A stretch of DNA of 64,000 nt from Ferruginibacter sp. (GCF_028288465.1 NZ_JAQBNR010000069.1:1-64000); one strand, 5' to 3'; shown: positions 26,144 through 35,090, counted from the first letter of the stretch. The notes: generated by a model not told the origin, from the sequence alone. Program-made: numbers and translations.

Positions 26144-26166
26144 ATATAGTTATCAGGTAACTATAT
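26144..26166. promoter_or_regulatory. Palindromic operator-like site upstream of the alpha/beta hydrolase
   Basis: Perfect inverted repeat ATATAGTTA-tcagg-TAACTATAT (9 bp arms, 5-nt centre), 24 nt before ATG 26191. Its size and symmetry resemble binding sites of dimeric regulators such as TetR or MarR types, though no regulator gene is next to it. Inference only. Confidence 0.5.
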
Positions 26167-26190
26167 TGTTTCATTCTTAATTTTATTATT

Positions 26191-27099
26191 ATGCCATTTA
26201 TAACATCCAATCAAAACAATGCCGAACCTGTAAATATTTATTATGAAGATTGCGGAAAAGGTAAGCCTGCGGTTTTCATTCATGGCTGGCCTTTGAACGG
26301 CGCTATGTGGGAGTACCAGGTAACACAACTGACGCAGCAAGGTATACGTTGTATAACTTACGACCGGCGTGGTTTTGGTAAATCGGACTGGCCTTATGAT
26401 GGCTATGACTATAACACAATGGCCGGAGATTTAAAAGCTTTATTAGATGAGCTGAACCTGGAAGATGTGACCCTTGTTGGATTTTCGATGGGTGGCGGTG
26501 AAATTGCAAAATATTTCTCTTTATACGGAGGCGCCCGTGTTACGAAGGTGATGTTGGTGAGTGCGGTGGTGCCTTACATGTTGCACACTTCAGACAACCC
26601 GGAAGGTGTTCCGCAGGAGCAATTTGATACAATGGCCAATGGAATAAAACAGGACCGGCCAGCCTTTATGGAAAGTTTCGGTAAAGATTTTTTCGGCGTT
26701 TCGTTGCTAAATCACCCGGTTAGCGATGCTTTTCTAGCCAATAATTTAACACAGGTGATGAAGTCTTCGCCAATAGCAACACTGCAATGTGCGCATTCAT
26801 TTTCCTCAACCGACTTCCGGCAGGACGTAACAAAAATAAACGTGCCGACATTGATTATTCATGGAGACAGTGATAAAACAGTTCCGATAAAAGCTACAGG
26901 TGAAGAAAGTGCAAAATTAATTCCAAATGCAACGTTTATAGTTTATGAGGGTGAGCCACACGGTTTATGGTATACGGCTAAAGAAAGGCTGAATGAGGAT
27001 CTGCGTGATTTCATTTTAATTTCTGCCGACCAGGCAGGTAGCAAATTCAGGGAAAGAGAAATTGTAAGAGAAAATAGCGAACCTTATCACGCATTTTAA
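26191..27099 (+). CDS. Alpha/beta hydrolase, non-haem chloroperoxidase/esterase type
   Basis: Protein of 302 residues with the alpha/beta-hydrolase fold. Oxyanion block FIHGWPLNGAMWEYQV, YDRRGFGKSDWP, nucleophile elbow GFSMGGGE, catalytic Asp in HGDSDKTVP and His in GEPHGLWYT are all visible. This matches cofactor-free haloperoxidases and aryl esterases, which can show perhydrolase activity. The natural substrate is unknown. The last 25 residues are a charged tail beyond the family core. A 9-bp inverted repeat upstream suggests dedicated regulation. Confidence 0.9.
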   Translation: MPFITSNQNNAEPVNIYYEDCGKGKPAVFIHGWPLNGAMWEYQVTQLTQQGIRCITYDRRGFGKSDWPYDGYDYNTMAGDLKALLDELNLEDVTLVGFSMGGGEIAKYFSLYGGARVTKVMLVSAVVPYMLHTSDNPEGVPQEQFDTMANGIKQDRPAFMESFGKDFFGVSLLNHPVSDAFLANNLTQVMKSSPIATLQCAHSFSSTDFRQDVTKINVPTLIIHGDSDKTVPIKATGEESAKLIPNATFIVYEGEPHGLWYTAKERLNEDLRDFILISADQAGSKFREREIVRENSEPYHAF

Positions 27100-27173
27100 A
27101 ATAGCATAATGAAGCAGGGAAAATGCTTGACGCCATTTTACAGAATCATTTGTGGTTTTGTAAGATGGCTTTT

Positions 27174-27404
27174 TTATGGCACCGGGTCATGTCCATGTCC
27201 ACCCCAGGGATTGCAACGCACAACCCTTTTTGCAGTTAACCAAAAACCTTTGAGTGGGCCATATTTTTTAAAAGCTTCTATTCCATATTGAGAACAGGTA
27301 GGCGTAAAACGGCAGCGGCTGGGCAACCAGGGAGATATGATTAACTGATATAACCTTATCATCCATATAAAAGGGGCGCTAATTATTTGCTGTACTGTCT
27401 TCAT
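27174..27404 (-). CDS. yidD: Membrane-protein insertion efficiency factor YidD
   Basis: Small amphipathic protein of 76 residues. The family core SPWLPSRCRFTPTCSQYG and VVRCNPWGGHGHDPV is complete, including the three conserved Cys. YidD aids YidC-dependent membrane insertion. It overlaps the end of rnpA by 26 nt, the standard rpmH-rnpA-yidD arrangement, so it is translated from the rnpA message. Confidence 0.96.
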   Translation of the reverse strand: MKTVQQIISAPFIWMIRLYQLIISPWLPSRCRFTPTCSQYGIEAFKKYGPLKGFWLTAKRVVRCNPWGGHGHDPVP

Positions 27405-27789
27405 GCACCATTTTTTGAAGCCTGCTTAAAACGGTTTTTATTTTTTCTGTAATCAGTGAGTATTCCGGTATTTCCTTGCCGACGTACATCAAAAAAATAA
27501 CCAGTTGTTTGTCACTTTGTTCAACTTGCAGCTGAAGATTATTTTTTTGTAACCTGTACGCTTCTTTCATCAACCGCCGGATGCGGTTACGATGGACCGC
27601 TTTTTTAAAATGTTTGGAACTTACCGTAAATCCAGCCTGTAAACTGGTGGCTGTTTTTTCCCGGTGCTGCCAAACAATCCTTATTGGAAAAACAGAAAAA
27701 AATTTTCCTTCTTTAAATAATTGATCAATTATTTTACGGCTCTTAAGCCGCTCCTGTTTGCCGAGCGTATATCGTATTGTAGATTGCAA
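27379..27789 (-). CDS. rnpA: Ribonuclease P protein component
   Basis: Basic protein of 136 residues that binds the catalytic RNase P RNA and helps trim the 5' end of tRNA precursors. The RNA-binding signature HRNRIRRLMKEAYRL is intact, and TLGKQERLKSRK at the N-terminus is typical. It follows rpmH after 82 nt and overlaps yidD. A strong terminator hairpin ends about 11 nt before its start codon, so expression depends on read-through or a separate promoter. Confidence 0.96.
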   Translation of the reverse strand: MQSTIRYTLGKQERLKSRKIIDQLFKEGKFFSVFPIRIVWQHREKTATSLQAGFTVSSKHFKKAVHRNRIRRLMKEAYRLQKNNLQLQVEQSDKQLVIFLMYVGKEIPEYSLITEKIKTVLSRLQKMVHEDSTANN

Positions 27790-27799
27790 TTATAACAAA

Positions 27800-27829
27800 A
27801 ATAAAAAAAGCCTTCCAAAAGGAAAGCTT
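27800..27829 (-). terminator. Intrinsic terminator/attenuator between rpmH and rnpA
   Basis: On the minus strand a 9-bp stem with one G-U pair (27821-27829 with 27808-27816), a TTTT loop and a T-rich tail running to about 27800. It ends about 11 nt before the rnpA ATG at 27789. Partial termination here would set the ratio of L34 to RnpA. Confidence 0.8.
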
Positions 27830-27871
27830 ATATTTTGATGCTTGGTATCCCCTTTCAGGAACTGGAGCGGT

Positions 27872-28039
27872 TTATTTTTTTCCGAAACGTTCGTCAGAAA
27901 CGGTCAGTTTTGCACGACCTTTTTTGCGGCGGCTTGCCAATACCTTGCGGCCATTGGCAGTTTGCATGCGCTGACGAAATCCATGAACATGTTTTCTTCT
28001 GCGTACATGTGGTTGGTATGTTCTTTTTTTACCTGGCAT
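27872..28039 (-). CDS. rpmH: 50S ribosomal protein L34
   Basis: Very basic 55-residue protein starting MPGKKRTYQPHVRRRKHVHG and containing GFRQRMQTANGRKVLASRR, the L34 signature. It is too short for most gene-finding cut-offs but certain by sequence. The end KLTVSDERFGKK is slightly longer than the E. coli protein, as is usual in this phylum. It heads the rpmH-rnpA-yidD cluster. Confidence 0.97.
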   Translation of the reverse strand: MPGKKRTYQPHVRRRKHVHGFRQRMQTANGRKVLASRRKKGRAKLTVSDERFGKK

Positions 28040-28060
28040 TGTATTAAGTTTTTTCCTTTA

Positions 28061-28068
28061 CAAAATTA
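28061..28068 (-). promoter_or_regulatory. Possible -7 box of rpmH
   Basis: Minus-strand TAATTTTG fits TAnnTTTG, 21 nt before the rpmH ATG at 28039. No TTG at standard spacing was seen. Confidence 0.4.
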
Positions 28069-28187
28069 GTTACAAAAACACTTTTTAATCTACATTCATC
28101 AGGGCACCATCCCTGCTGCTTGTGAAAGGACGGCGAAGGTAAGGTAAAATTGTGATTTGAGTAGCGTGATTTCTATTTTTTTTATAC

Positions 28188-29009
28188 TTAAAGCACCAAA
28201 TGTTCAGACTGGATGGGGTTTCCATAAAAAATGGTCGCCTTCTGGTTAAAATCGTTGGCTGAATCTGTTGTAAAGAAAACTGAATTGCCCTGCTTATTGC
28301 ATTTGCTTTCAATTTCGGGATGGCGATTCAAATAATCCACCAGGCTCTTGGCAACAATATCGCCCTGTGATATAATTGAAATAGCCGGGGGCAGGTAAGC
28401 CCGTATTTTATCAATCAACAATGGATAATGCGTACATGCCAACAACACGGTATCAATTTCATTCGACTGATCGAGCAACTGATCCAGGTATTTTTTTATA
28501 AAGTAATCAGCCCCCGGAGAATTGTATTCATTGTTCTCCACCAGCGGCACCCACATGGGGCAGGCTTGCTGAAATACCTGGACAGAGGGAAAGAATTTTT
28601 CGATCTCAATCGGGTAGGATAGAGATTGAACTGTTCCCGCTGTTCCCAATACGCCTACTTTATTAGTATTTGTATAATGGCCAATTATTTCTGAAGTAGG
28701 GCGTATAACACCCAATACTCTCCTAGAAGGATCAATCAACGGCAGGTTAAGCTGCTGTATGCTGCGCAAAGCCTTGGCTGACGCAGTATTACAAGCCAAT
28801 ATCACCAGTGGACATCCCTGTTTAAAAAACCACTCAACACATTGCAACGTATATTGGTAAATGGTTTCAAAACTTCTTGAACCGTAGGGAGCTCTTGCAT
28901 TATCGCCGAGATAAACATAATCATACCCGGGAAGTTGAGTTTTTATTTCCCTTAAAACAGTTAATCCTCCGTAGCCGCTGTCGAATACTCCAATTGGTCC
29001 TTTTACCAT
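28188..29009 (-). CDS. murI: Glutamate racemase
   Basis: Cofactor-independent racemase of 273 residues that supplies D-glutamate for peptidoglycan. IGVFDSGYGGLTVLREI with the conserved DSG, the first catalytic Cys in LACNTASAKALR and the second in LLACTHYPLLI are present. ATG 29009 (MVKGPIGVF) is preferred over 29024 because the latter lies inside the terminator arm. A 14-bp terminator hairpin ends just upstream of the start. It closes the nadK-to-murI envelope cluster. Confidence 0.95.
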   Translation of the reverse strand: MVKGPIGVFDSGYGGLTVLREIKTQLPGYDYVYLGDNARAPYGSRSFETIYQYTLQCVEWFFKQGCPLVILACNTASAKALRSIQQLNLPLIDPSRRVLGVIRPTSEIIGHYTNTNKVGVLGTAGTVQSLSYPIEIEKFFPSVQVFQQACPMWVPLVENNEYNSPGADYFIKKYLDQLLDQSNEIDTVLLACTHYPLLIDKIRAYLPPAISIISQGDIVAKSLVDYLNRHPEIESKCNKQGNSVFFTTDSANDFNQKATIFYGNPIQSEHLVL

Positions 29010-29013
29010 ATAC

Positions 29014-29055
29014 CAAAAATACAAAAGCCATCCCGTTTGCAGGATGGCTTTTGTA
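29014..29055 (-). terminator. Intrinsic terminator of the bamA-skp-skp string, directly before murI
   Basis: Perfect 14-bp stem (29042-29055 with 29020-29033), 8-nt loop and a TTTTT tail on the minus strand, 16 nt after the second skp stop and only a few nt before the murI ATG at 29009. Confidence 0.9.
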
Positions 29056-29071
29056 TAATTTATAATTTAAA

Positions 29072-29617
29072 TTAAGGCTTTGGCTTTGCTGCCGGTGCTT
29101 TTGGCGCTTCCTTATCCTTAATGTTTAATTTCTTCTTTACCAGTGGCAAAATATCATCTCCCGGAGGTCCAACAATTACTGCATTTTGGTCTAACACGTA
29201 CGTATAAGCATTTTCTTTACCAACAACTTTAATCGTTTCCAAAGCTTTATTACGTATTGGCATCAATAACTCCTGTTGCTTTTCCTGTAATTTCTGCTGG
29301 GTTGCTTGCTGAAAGCCCTGTAATTTCTGGTACAATTCAATCAGGGCAGATCTTCTTAGCTCTTTAGTAGCAGAAGATAATTTGGCAGAATCCCTTACAA
29401 AAGCACTGTCTTTTTCCTGTAACTCTGAATTTAAATCAGTGTATTGCTGTTGCAATGCTGTCTGGTAATCCTGTAACTGGGTAGTAGCTGTGGCTGCTTC
29501 CGGCATTGCACCGATTAATTCTTCGGTATTGATGTAGCCGATTTTTTGTGAAAAAGCCGTATTGGTCAATCCTAAAATTGAGACAACTAATACAACTACT
29601 GCGAATAATTTTTTCAT
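29072..29617 (-). CDS. OmpH/Skp-family periplasmic chaperone (second copy)
   Basis: Exported protein of 181 residues: signal peptide (about 1-23, ending AFSQ), then KIGYINTEELIGAMPEA and a long Gln/Lys/Glu-rich coiled coil (about 45-130), and a C-terminal strand region with YVLDQNAVIVGPPGDD. Skp trimers hold unfolded outer-membrane proteins on their way to BAM. The tail is Pro/Ala/Lys-rich (KAPAAKPKP). It is the downstream member of two adjacent Skp genes behind bamA. Confidence 0.93.
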   Translation of the reverse strand: MKKLFAVVVLVVSILGLTNTAFSQKIGYINTEELIGAMPEAATATTQLQDYQTALQQQYTDLNSELQEKDSAFVRDSAKLSSATKELRRSALIELYQKLQGFQQATQQKLQEKQQELLMPIRNKALETIKVVGKENAYTYVLDQNAVIVGPPGDDILPLVKKKLNIKDKEAPKAPAAKPKP

Positions 29618-29697
29618 CGTTGGTTTAAATGTTTAATTGTTTTGTTTATAGTTTATTTTTTGTGGTTTTTGGCTGCATGCCAGTATTTGATTGTGAT

Positions 29698-30210
29698 TTA
29701 TTTAACACCCAGCAACTTCAATACATCGTCGCTTTTGTCAAGTTTTGGGTCGGCAAATATAACGGTAATTCCTTCACTTTTGTCTAAAATAAAATCATAA
29801 GATTTCTCCACAGCCAATTTCTGGATGGCTACATAAACCCTGTCCTGTATGGGTTTTATCAATTCCTGTCGTTTTTTAAACAAGTCGCCCTCAAAACCAA
29901 AGCGCTTTTTTTGCAGGTCCCTTACTTCCTTTTCCCTGTTAAATAATTCATCTTCTCTTTTCTTTTTTAAATCGTCACTCAACATAACCTGCTCAGCGTC
30001 ATAATCCTTATACATCTTATCCAGGTCGGCCTGTTTTTTTTCAATTTCCTGCTGCCACTGGGCGCTAAACTGGTCTAACTTGGTCTGGGATTCCTTGTAA
30101 TCAGGCATTTTTTCCAGTATGTATTTTGAATCAATTACTGCATATCGTTGTGCCAGGGCAACAAAAGAAAACAACAGTAAGGCACTTACAAGCGTTAATA
30201 TTTTTTTCAT
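29698..30210 (-). CDS. OmpH/Skp-family periplasmic chaperone (first copy)
   Basis: Exported protein of 170 residues with a signal peptide (about 1-20, ending ALAQ), the conserved RYAVIDSKYILEKMPDY and a coiled coil of Lys/Glu/Asp (about 45-120). The end DFILDKSEGITVIFADP is the family's C-terminal strand. It lies 49 nt after bamA on the same strand, consistent with a shared transcript and joint work in outer-membrane protein assembly. Confidence 0.94.
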   Translation of the reverse strand: MKKILTLVSALLLFSFVALAQRYAVIDSKYILEKMPDYKESQTKLDQFSAQWQQEIEKKQADLDKMYKDYDAEQVMLSDDLKKKREDELFNREKEVRDLQKKRFGFEGDLFKKRQELIKPIQDRVYVAIQKLAVEKSYDFILDKSEGITVIFADPKLDKSDDVLKLLGVK

Positions 30211-30259
30211 CTTCAGACTTTTTATACAAATTAAGGGATAAAATTTAAGCTGTTAATAA

Positions 30260-32995
30260 TTATTCAGGCTCCTGGCCCAGCATAAAGGTGAATTTGAATG
30301 CGTTTTTAACCGGTTGCCCAGCCTGTATCCTGTCTATACCAAGACCATAATCAAATCCCAACAAGCCAAACATAGGCAGAAAGAAACGCATACCCACACC
30401 AACAGAACGGCGTAACTTAAACGGATTATAATCTTTAAAATCATACCATCCATTGGCAGCTTCAAAAAAAGCAAGACCATAAATTGTACTGCTTGGATTA
30501 GTACTGAAGGGGTATCTTAATTCAACCGTATATTTATTAAAAATAGTAAAGAACTCAGAGGGCGTTACGTTATCAGGATTCACTTTCGGGTCAGAAGAAT
30601 TATACACCGGGTATCCCCTGTGGGCAATGATATCATATCCCAATATGGCAAAGTTGTTACTTAAACCTGCATCTCCCAATTGAAAACGTTCAAATGGCGA
30701 AATCTGGAGTTTGGAATTATAGCGGCCTATAAAACCATATTTGGCGGAAGCCTTCAATATAAACTGTTTGTTTTTATCTGCACCACGCGCTATACCCAGT
30801 GGTACATAATAATCGCCGTTAAAGCGCCATTTATGAAACTCCGGCCATCTGTAAGGATTTTCAGTTTCGTTCACCAGGCCAAGTGCTGAGTAAGGCAATG
30901 TAAATTGTCCGCTCACCATAAAGTTCGATCCGCCCGTTGGGAAAATAGGATTGCCCTGTGTGGCACTACGTGCCAGTGCCAGTTTTAAACTGATATTGGT
31001 AGAAGTACCATTGCTAATTCCTTTAAAGATGTTAGCATAATTTTTCAGTTTGTATTGCTGCACATTTAAAGAGGTAACAAAAGAAAAATAATCATCCGGC
31101 CATTTTAATTGCTTACCTAATGATACACCCGCACCAATTGTTTTCAGGTATGAGCTGTCACCGCAACTGTTACAATATTGTCCATATGCGTTGTATGCGT
31201 TGGCATATTTCGTATTGTACAGGCTCACAGAAAAGGAATTTCTTTTTTTACCTCCGAGCCATGGTTCTGTAAACGAAAGGTTATACGACCTGTATGCACG
31301 TCCATTGGACTGCACCCTCGCACTCAATTTTTGTCCGCTACCCGATGGTAAAGGATCCCATGTTTTTTTATTAAAAATATTGTCGATGGAAAAGTTGTTG
31401 AAGGTAATCCCCAATGTACCTGTTAAACCAATACCACCACCAAAGCCGGCAGATAATTCCAACTGATCATTCGATTTTTCTTCCACACCCCAGTTGATAT
31501 CCACTGTTCCATTGTCAGAATTGGGAACGATATTAGGAGTGATTTTTTCAGGGTTAAAAAAGCCTAACTGACCTAATTCCCGTTGTGTACGGATAATATC
31601 CTGACGGCTGAATTTTTCACCGGGTACTGTTCTTAATTCCCTTCTTACCACATAGTCTTTCGTTTTTTCATTGCCTGAGATTTCTACTTTGCCAATAGTG
31701 GCCTGGGGGCCTTCCTGCATACGAATTTCAAAGTTGATGGTATCATTGTAAACAGATGTTTCTATTGGATCAACTTTAAAAAACAGGTAACCATCATCCA
31801 TGTATAAACTACCTATATCACCACCTTCTGCCGTTAACTGCTTACCTAAGCGTTTATTCAATAATTCAAGGTTATAAATATCTCCTTTACGGATACCCAG
31901 CAACAAATTTAAAACTGAATCGGAATATTTTGTATTTCCTCTCCACACCATATCACCGAAATAATACTTATGCCCTTCGTTTACTTTTACATACACATCC
32001 AAATTTCCTTCTGCATTGGGCACTTTAGCATCTTCTACAATATTAGCGTCTCTAAAACCCTGGGAATTGTAATAATCAAGCACGTGTTCTTTATCTTCTT
32101 CGTACTTAACCGGGTTAAACTTTGCTGAACTGAATAATTTAAAGCGGAACCAGGGATCCAGATAAGATTTTGTTTTGGAAAGGGACAGGTAACCGTAATC
32201 TTTGAGGTATTCGCCAAAAGAAATTCTATTGCTGCTGTCGCCAAAAGGGCTGGTACTTTTAGGTGGATACAAAGTAAATCTTGTCATCTCATGTGTACCC
32301 TTCATCTGCTTTTTTAATTTCAGGTCGCCGATATTATCGTTACCTGAAAAGTCAATTGAATTTACTTTGACCTTGTTGCCCTTGTCAATATTAAATTCTA
32401 AAATAACCGCATTTACCGAGGAAGGAGACTTCTCTTCCTTAACAACAGTTTTTACATTGCGATATCCTTTATCTGCAAAAAATTTCTGGATGGCATCCAT
32501 AGCACTCATCTTCATATTATCGGTTACCACCCTGTCTTTTACCAATCCGCTCTTGGTGGCCAAATCATCTTTTTCCCCCTTCTTAATCCCATTGAATTTG
32601 AAATCAGCCAAACGGGGTCTTTCAGTAATTGCTATTTCTACATAGAGGTCTTTACCTTCCAGCCTGGTGAAATAAATAGCAACATCAGCTATCAGATTTT
32701 GTTTCCATAATTTGGTAATGGCTTTACTAAAAATATCTGTGCCTGGAAGCTGCACTTTATCACCCACTGCAAGACCAGAGATAGAAATAATAAGATTGCC
32801 ATCAAAGCCTTTATTTCCCGTTACTGTAATTCCAGCGATCGTATATGGTTTGGGGGTTTTAGCATTTAAGATTTCCAGCAATTCGGGATTTGCAGAAACC
32901 GGGTGCGAAGTATCAGGAACTACCTGGGCAACTGCTGCATTGCCAATAAAAGCGATAAAAACTATCAATAAAAAGTTCTGGTAAATCCTGTGCAT
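30260..32995 (-). CDS. bamA: Outer-membrane protein assembly factor BamA
   Basis: Omp85 protein of 911 residues, about 100 longer than the E. coli protein. A signal peptide (about 1-23) precedes several POTRA domains (about 55-430), with repeats such as IAGITVTGNKGFDG and ATIGKVEISGNEKTKDYVV. The C-terminal barrel (about 500-911) ends in FKFTFMLGQEPE and contains the Omp85 block FFEAANGWYDF. It inserts barrel proteins into the outer membrane. Neighbours are two Skp chaperones downstream and uppS and porG upstream, an order conserved in Bacteroidota. Confidence 0.96.
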   Translation of the reverse strand: MHRIYQNFLLIVFIAFIGNAAVAQVVPDTSHPVSANPELLEILNAKTPKPYTIAGITVTGNKGFDGNLIISISGLAVGDKVQLPGTDIFSKAITKLWKQNLIADVAIYFTRLEGKDLYVEIAITERPRLADFKFNGIKKGEKDDLATKSGLVKDRVVTDNMKMSAMDAIQKFFADKGYRNVKTVVKEEKSPSSVNAVILEFNIDKGNKVKVNSIDFSGNDNIGDLKLKKQMKGTHEMTRFTLYPPKSTSPFGDSSNRISFGEYLKDYGYLSLSKTKSYLDPWFRFKLFSSAKFNPVKYEEDKEHVLDYYNSQGFRDANIVEDAKVPNAEGNLDVYVKVNEGHKYYFGDMVWRGNTKYSDSVLNLLLGIRKGDIYNLELLNKRLGKQLTAEGGDIGSLYMDDGYLFFKVDPIETSVYNDTINFEIRMQEGPQATIGKVEISGNEKTKDYVVRRELRTVPGEKFSRQDIIRTQRELGQLGFFNPEKITPNIVPNSDNGTVDINWGVEEKSNDQLELSAGFGGGIGLTGTLGITFNNFSIDNIFNKKTWDPLPSGSGQKLSARVQSNGRAYRSYNLSFTEPWLGGKKRNSFSVSLYNTKYANAYNAYGQYCNSCGDSSYLKTIGAGVSLGKQLKWPDDYFSFVTSLNVQQYKLKNYANIFKGISNGTSTNISLKLALARSATQGNPIFPTGGSNFMVSGQFTLPYSALGLVNETENPYRWPEFHKWRFNGDYYVPLGIARGADKNKQFILKASAKYGFIGRYNSKLQISPFERFQLGDAGLSNNFAILGYDIIAHRGYPVYNSSDPKVNPDNVTPSEFFTIFNKYTVELRYPFSTNPSSTIYGLAFFEAANGWYDFKDYNPFKLRRSVGVGMRFFLPMFGLLGFDYGLGIDRIQAGQPVKNAFKFTFMLGQEPE

Positions 32996-33213
32996 TAATT
33001 GGTTTTTTTACTATCCGGCAAATTACTTGCTATAATGAAAACTATTTGTTAAACAATCACCCTGTTTTTAACAGTGCTTTTAAATAAAAATTACAATCTT
33101 CTTACCCTTTTTAATGTGCAATATGATATATTGCTGCAGGGTTGCTTACATACCTGTTCATCCTGCAGATTTGTGGCTTCAAAATATTAAGCACTGCAGA
33201 ATAAAGCATACAA

Positions 33214-33972
33214 TTATGAAATGGGTATTTCTTCCTTGATCTGATCACCGGTTTTACCAAATCTTCTTTCCCTGTTTTGAAAATCTATAATGGCTTCATA
33301 GAGGTTGTCTTTTCTAAAATCCGGCCAACGGGTATTTGTAAAATACAATTCAGCGTAGGCAAGCTGGTATAATAAAAAATTGCTGATACGGTATTCCCCA
33401 CTTGTACGAATCATTAATTCAGGATCAGGAAAACTACTGGTTGATAAGTATTGTTGTATGGTATCTTGTGTAATTTGTTCAGGCTGAAGCTTTCCTTCTT
33501 TTACGTCCGTTGCAATTTGCTTTACAGCAGCCATTAGTTCCCAGCGGCTGCTGTAACTAAGTGCCATAATGAGGTTAAGACCGGTGTTCGCACTTGTTTC
33601 TTCAAACGCTTCGTTCAATTCCTTCCTCGCATTTTCGGGTAGCATACTCATATCGCCGATAGCATGCATCTTAATATTATTCTTATTTAATGTTGGGACT
33701 TCCTTTCGGATAGTATCTACCAGTAATTCCATCAAACCGGTTACTTCGTATGCAGGTCTGTCCCAGTTTTCGGTACTGAATGCGTATAAGGTAAGGTACT
33801 CAATGCCTAATTCGGCACAGCCTTCCACGATATTCCGAACACTTTCCACCCCGTGCATATGGCCAAAAAGGCGGTCTTCGCCTTTTTCTTTTGCCCATCT
33901 TCCATTGCCGTCCATGATGATGGCGATGTGACGGGGCAATTTTTGCATGTTGATTGTATCCTTCAAACTCAT
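33214..33972 (-). CDS. uppS: Undecaprenyl-diphosphate synthase (isoprenyl transferase)
   Basis: Cis-prenyltransferase of 252 residues that makes the C55 carrier for peptidoglycan and other envelope glycans. HIAIIMDGNGRWAKEKG holds the catalytic Asp, and PELMIRTSGEYRISNFL is the second signature. The open frame reaches 34149, overlapping porG, but a TACTTTTG box at 34011-34018 places transcription start near 34005. So ATG 33972 (MSLKDTINMQ), the usual start in the phylum, was chosen; 33948 is the alternative. Confidence 0.95.
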   Translation of the reverse strand: MSLKDTINMQKLPRHIAIIMDGNGRWAKEKGEDRLFGHMHGVESVRNIVEGCAELGIEYLTLYAFSTENWDRPAYEVTGLMELLVDTIRKEVPTLNKNNIKMHAIGDMSMLPENARKELNEAFEETSANTGLNLIMALSYSSRWELMAAVKQIATDVKEGKLQPEQITQDTIQQYLSTSSFPDPELMIRTSGEYRISNFLLYQLAYAELYFTNTRWPDFRKDNLYEAIIDFQNRERRFGKTGDQIKEEIPIS

Positions 33973-34010
33973 ATAAAATAGCATCAGCGCCAGTGACTGA
34001 CTTTGGGCTG

Positions 34011-34018
34011 CAAAAGTA
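34011..34018 (-). promoter_or_regulatory. Possible -7 box of uppS
   Basis: Minus-strand TACTTTTG fits TAnnTTTG and lies 38 nt before the uppS ATG. A minus-strand TTG at 34033-34035 is closer (14 nt) than the usual spacing, so this may be a weak promoter inside the cluster. Confidence 0.4.
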
Positions 34019-34133
34019 ATAAAATTTAGTTGCAATAAGCGTTTTAACCGAATCTTAACGGTTAATGCTTCAGCCAAAAAAAACGCCGGAATTATCCGGC
34101 GGCAATTTTTATATTTTTTTTGGAAAACACTAA

Positions 34134-34994
34134 TCAGGGTTTTGGACACACATAACTGCTGATGTTAAACGACAGGCCAACTTCAAAAATAATATATTGA
34201 TCTTTTTGTTTGCTCCAGCCACGCTGTACGCCTTCGTTTCCGATAGGCACAGGCACTTTTTCGTAACTTCTGTCCTGCAAAAGACCGGCTGTAGACGGCT
34301 GTCCGTTTAAAGGCGGAAATTTATCCGCTCCAACATAAGTAGTACTTACATCATCCAGGTAATCGGTGGTAGTAAGGCGTTCGGCAATTTGGAAAGAGAG
34401 GTTCATGCTGCTGTTGATACTGTATTTAATACCCATACCAATTGGAATACACATAGCCGTACTTCCGTAGGGTTTTCTTACTTTACCGTCTGCACCAACA
34501 TATTTTATATTCTGTCCTTCTGTGCCAAGCGGGCGTAGAAATATTTTTTTGTTGTTTAAGTATGCATAAGGATTGTAGCTAAAAATCCCCAATCCGAGTG
34601 TTACATAGGGAGTGAAGGAAAAGTCGGGGTCCCCGGGGATATATTTTAAAAAGTTAAAATCTCCGTGAACGGCAAATTCCAGAATATCAGAGTTAAAGCT
34701 TAGATTTCTGGTATTTTGAAAACTATTTTTACTGTAAATATCGCTGTAGCCAAGCTGAGCATAGTGTGCACTCACCCGCAGGCCCAGGTAATTATTGAAC
34801 TGTTTTCTGTAAAAAATACCCACGGCCGGTTTCAGCCTGTTAAGTTTTGCCCTTGTGTTTAAATCGCCAAAATAATGCGCCACACCGGCTGTGAAGCCAA
34901 ACTCGCCCTGCTGAACAGTACCATATTCTTTTTGAGCCATCACCCCGGATACCAGGGAAAAAAGCAACGATACAGAAAGGATGGTTTTTTTCAT
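34134..34994 (-). CDS. porG: PorG-like outer-membrane beta-barrel (DUF6089)
   Basis: Exported protein of 286 residues: signal peptide (about 1-20, ending VMAQ), then alternating strands of an 8-strand-like barrel with GEFGFTAGVAHYFGDLN at the start and IIFEVGLSFNISSYV near the end. The DUF6089 opening motif AHYFGDLN and the position between nadK and uppS-bamA match PorG, an outer-membrane component linked to the PorK/PorN ring of the type IX system in Porphyromonas. The function here is inferred by family and gene order. Confidence 0.8.
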   Translation of the reverse strand: MKKTILSVSLLFSLVSGVMAQKEYGTVQQGEFGFTAGVAHYFGDLNTRAKLNRLKPAVGIFYRKQFNNYLGLRVSAHYAQLGYSDIYSKNSFQNTRNLSFNSDILEFAVHGDFNFLKYIPGDPDFSFTPYVTLGLGIFSYNPYAYLNNKKIFLRPLGTEGQNIKYVGADGKVRKPYGSTAMCIPIGMGIKYSINSSMNLSFQIAERLTTTDYLDDVSTTYVGADKFPPLNGQPSTAGLLQDRSYEKVPVPIGNEGVQRGWSKQKDQYIIFEVGLSFNISSYVCPKP

Positions 34995-35090
34995 AATTAC
35001 AAAGTAAATAATTGTTTTAAAATAAGTCAGCCTATTCCCCTGCCAGATGAAAGAAGTTTATGCAACAGCAGTTAACGACAGGAACCAAAA

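Noticed and set aside
27109..27291. Plus-strand 60-codon frame after the alpha/beta hydrolase
   Set aside because: It runs antisense through yidD, which is a certain gene; no homology or promoter supports it.
32202..32645. Plus-strand 147-codon frame
   Set aside because: Antisense shadow within bamA.
33973..34149. Longer uppS start at 34149
   Set aside because: It overlaps the end of porG, lacks homology, and lies upstream of the TACTTTTG promoter box at 34011-34018.
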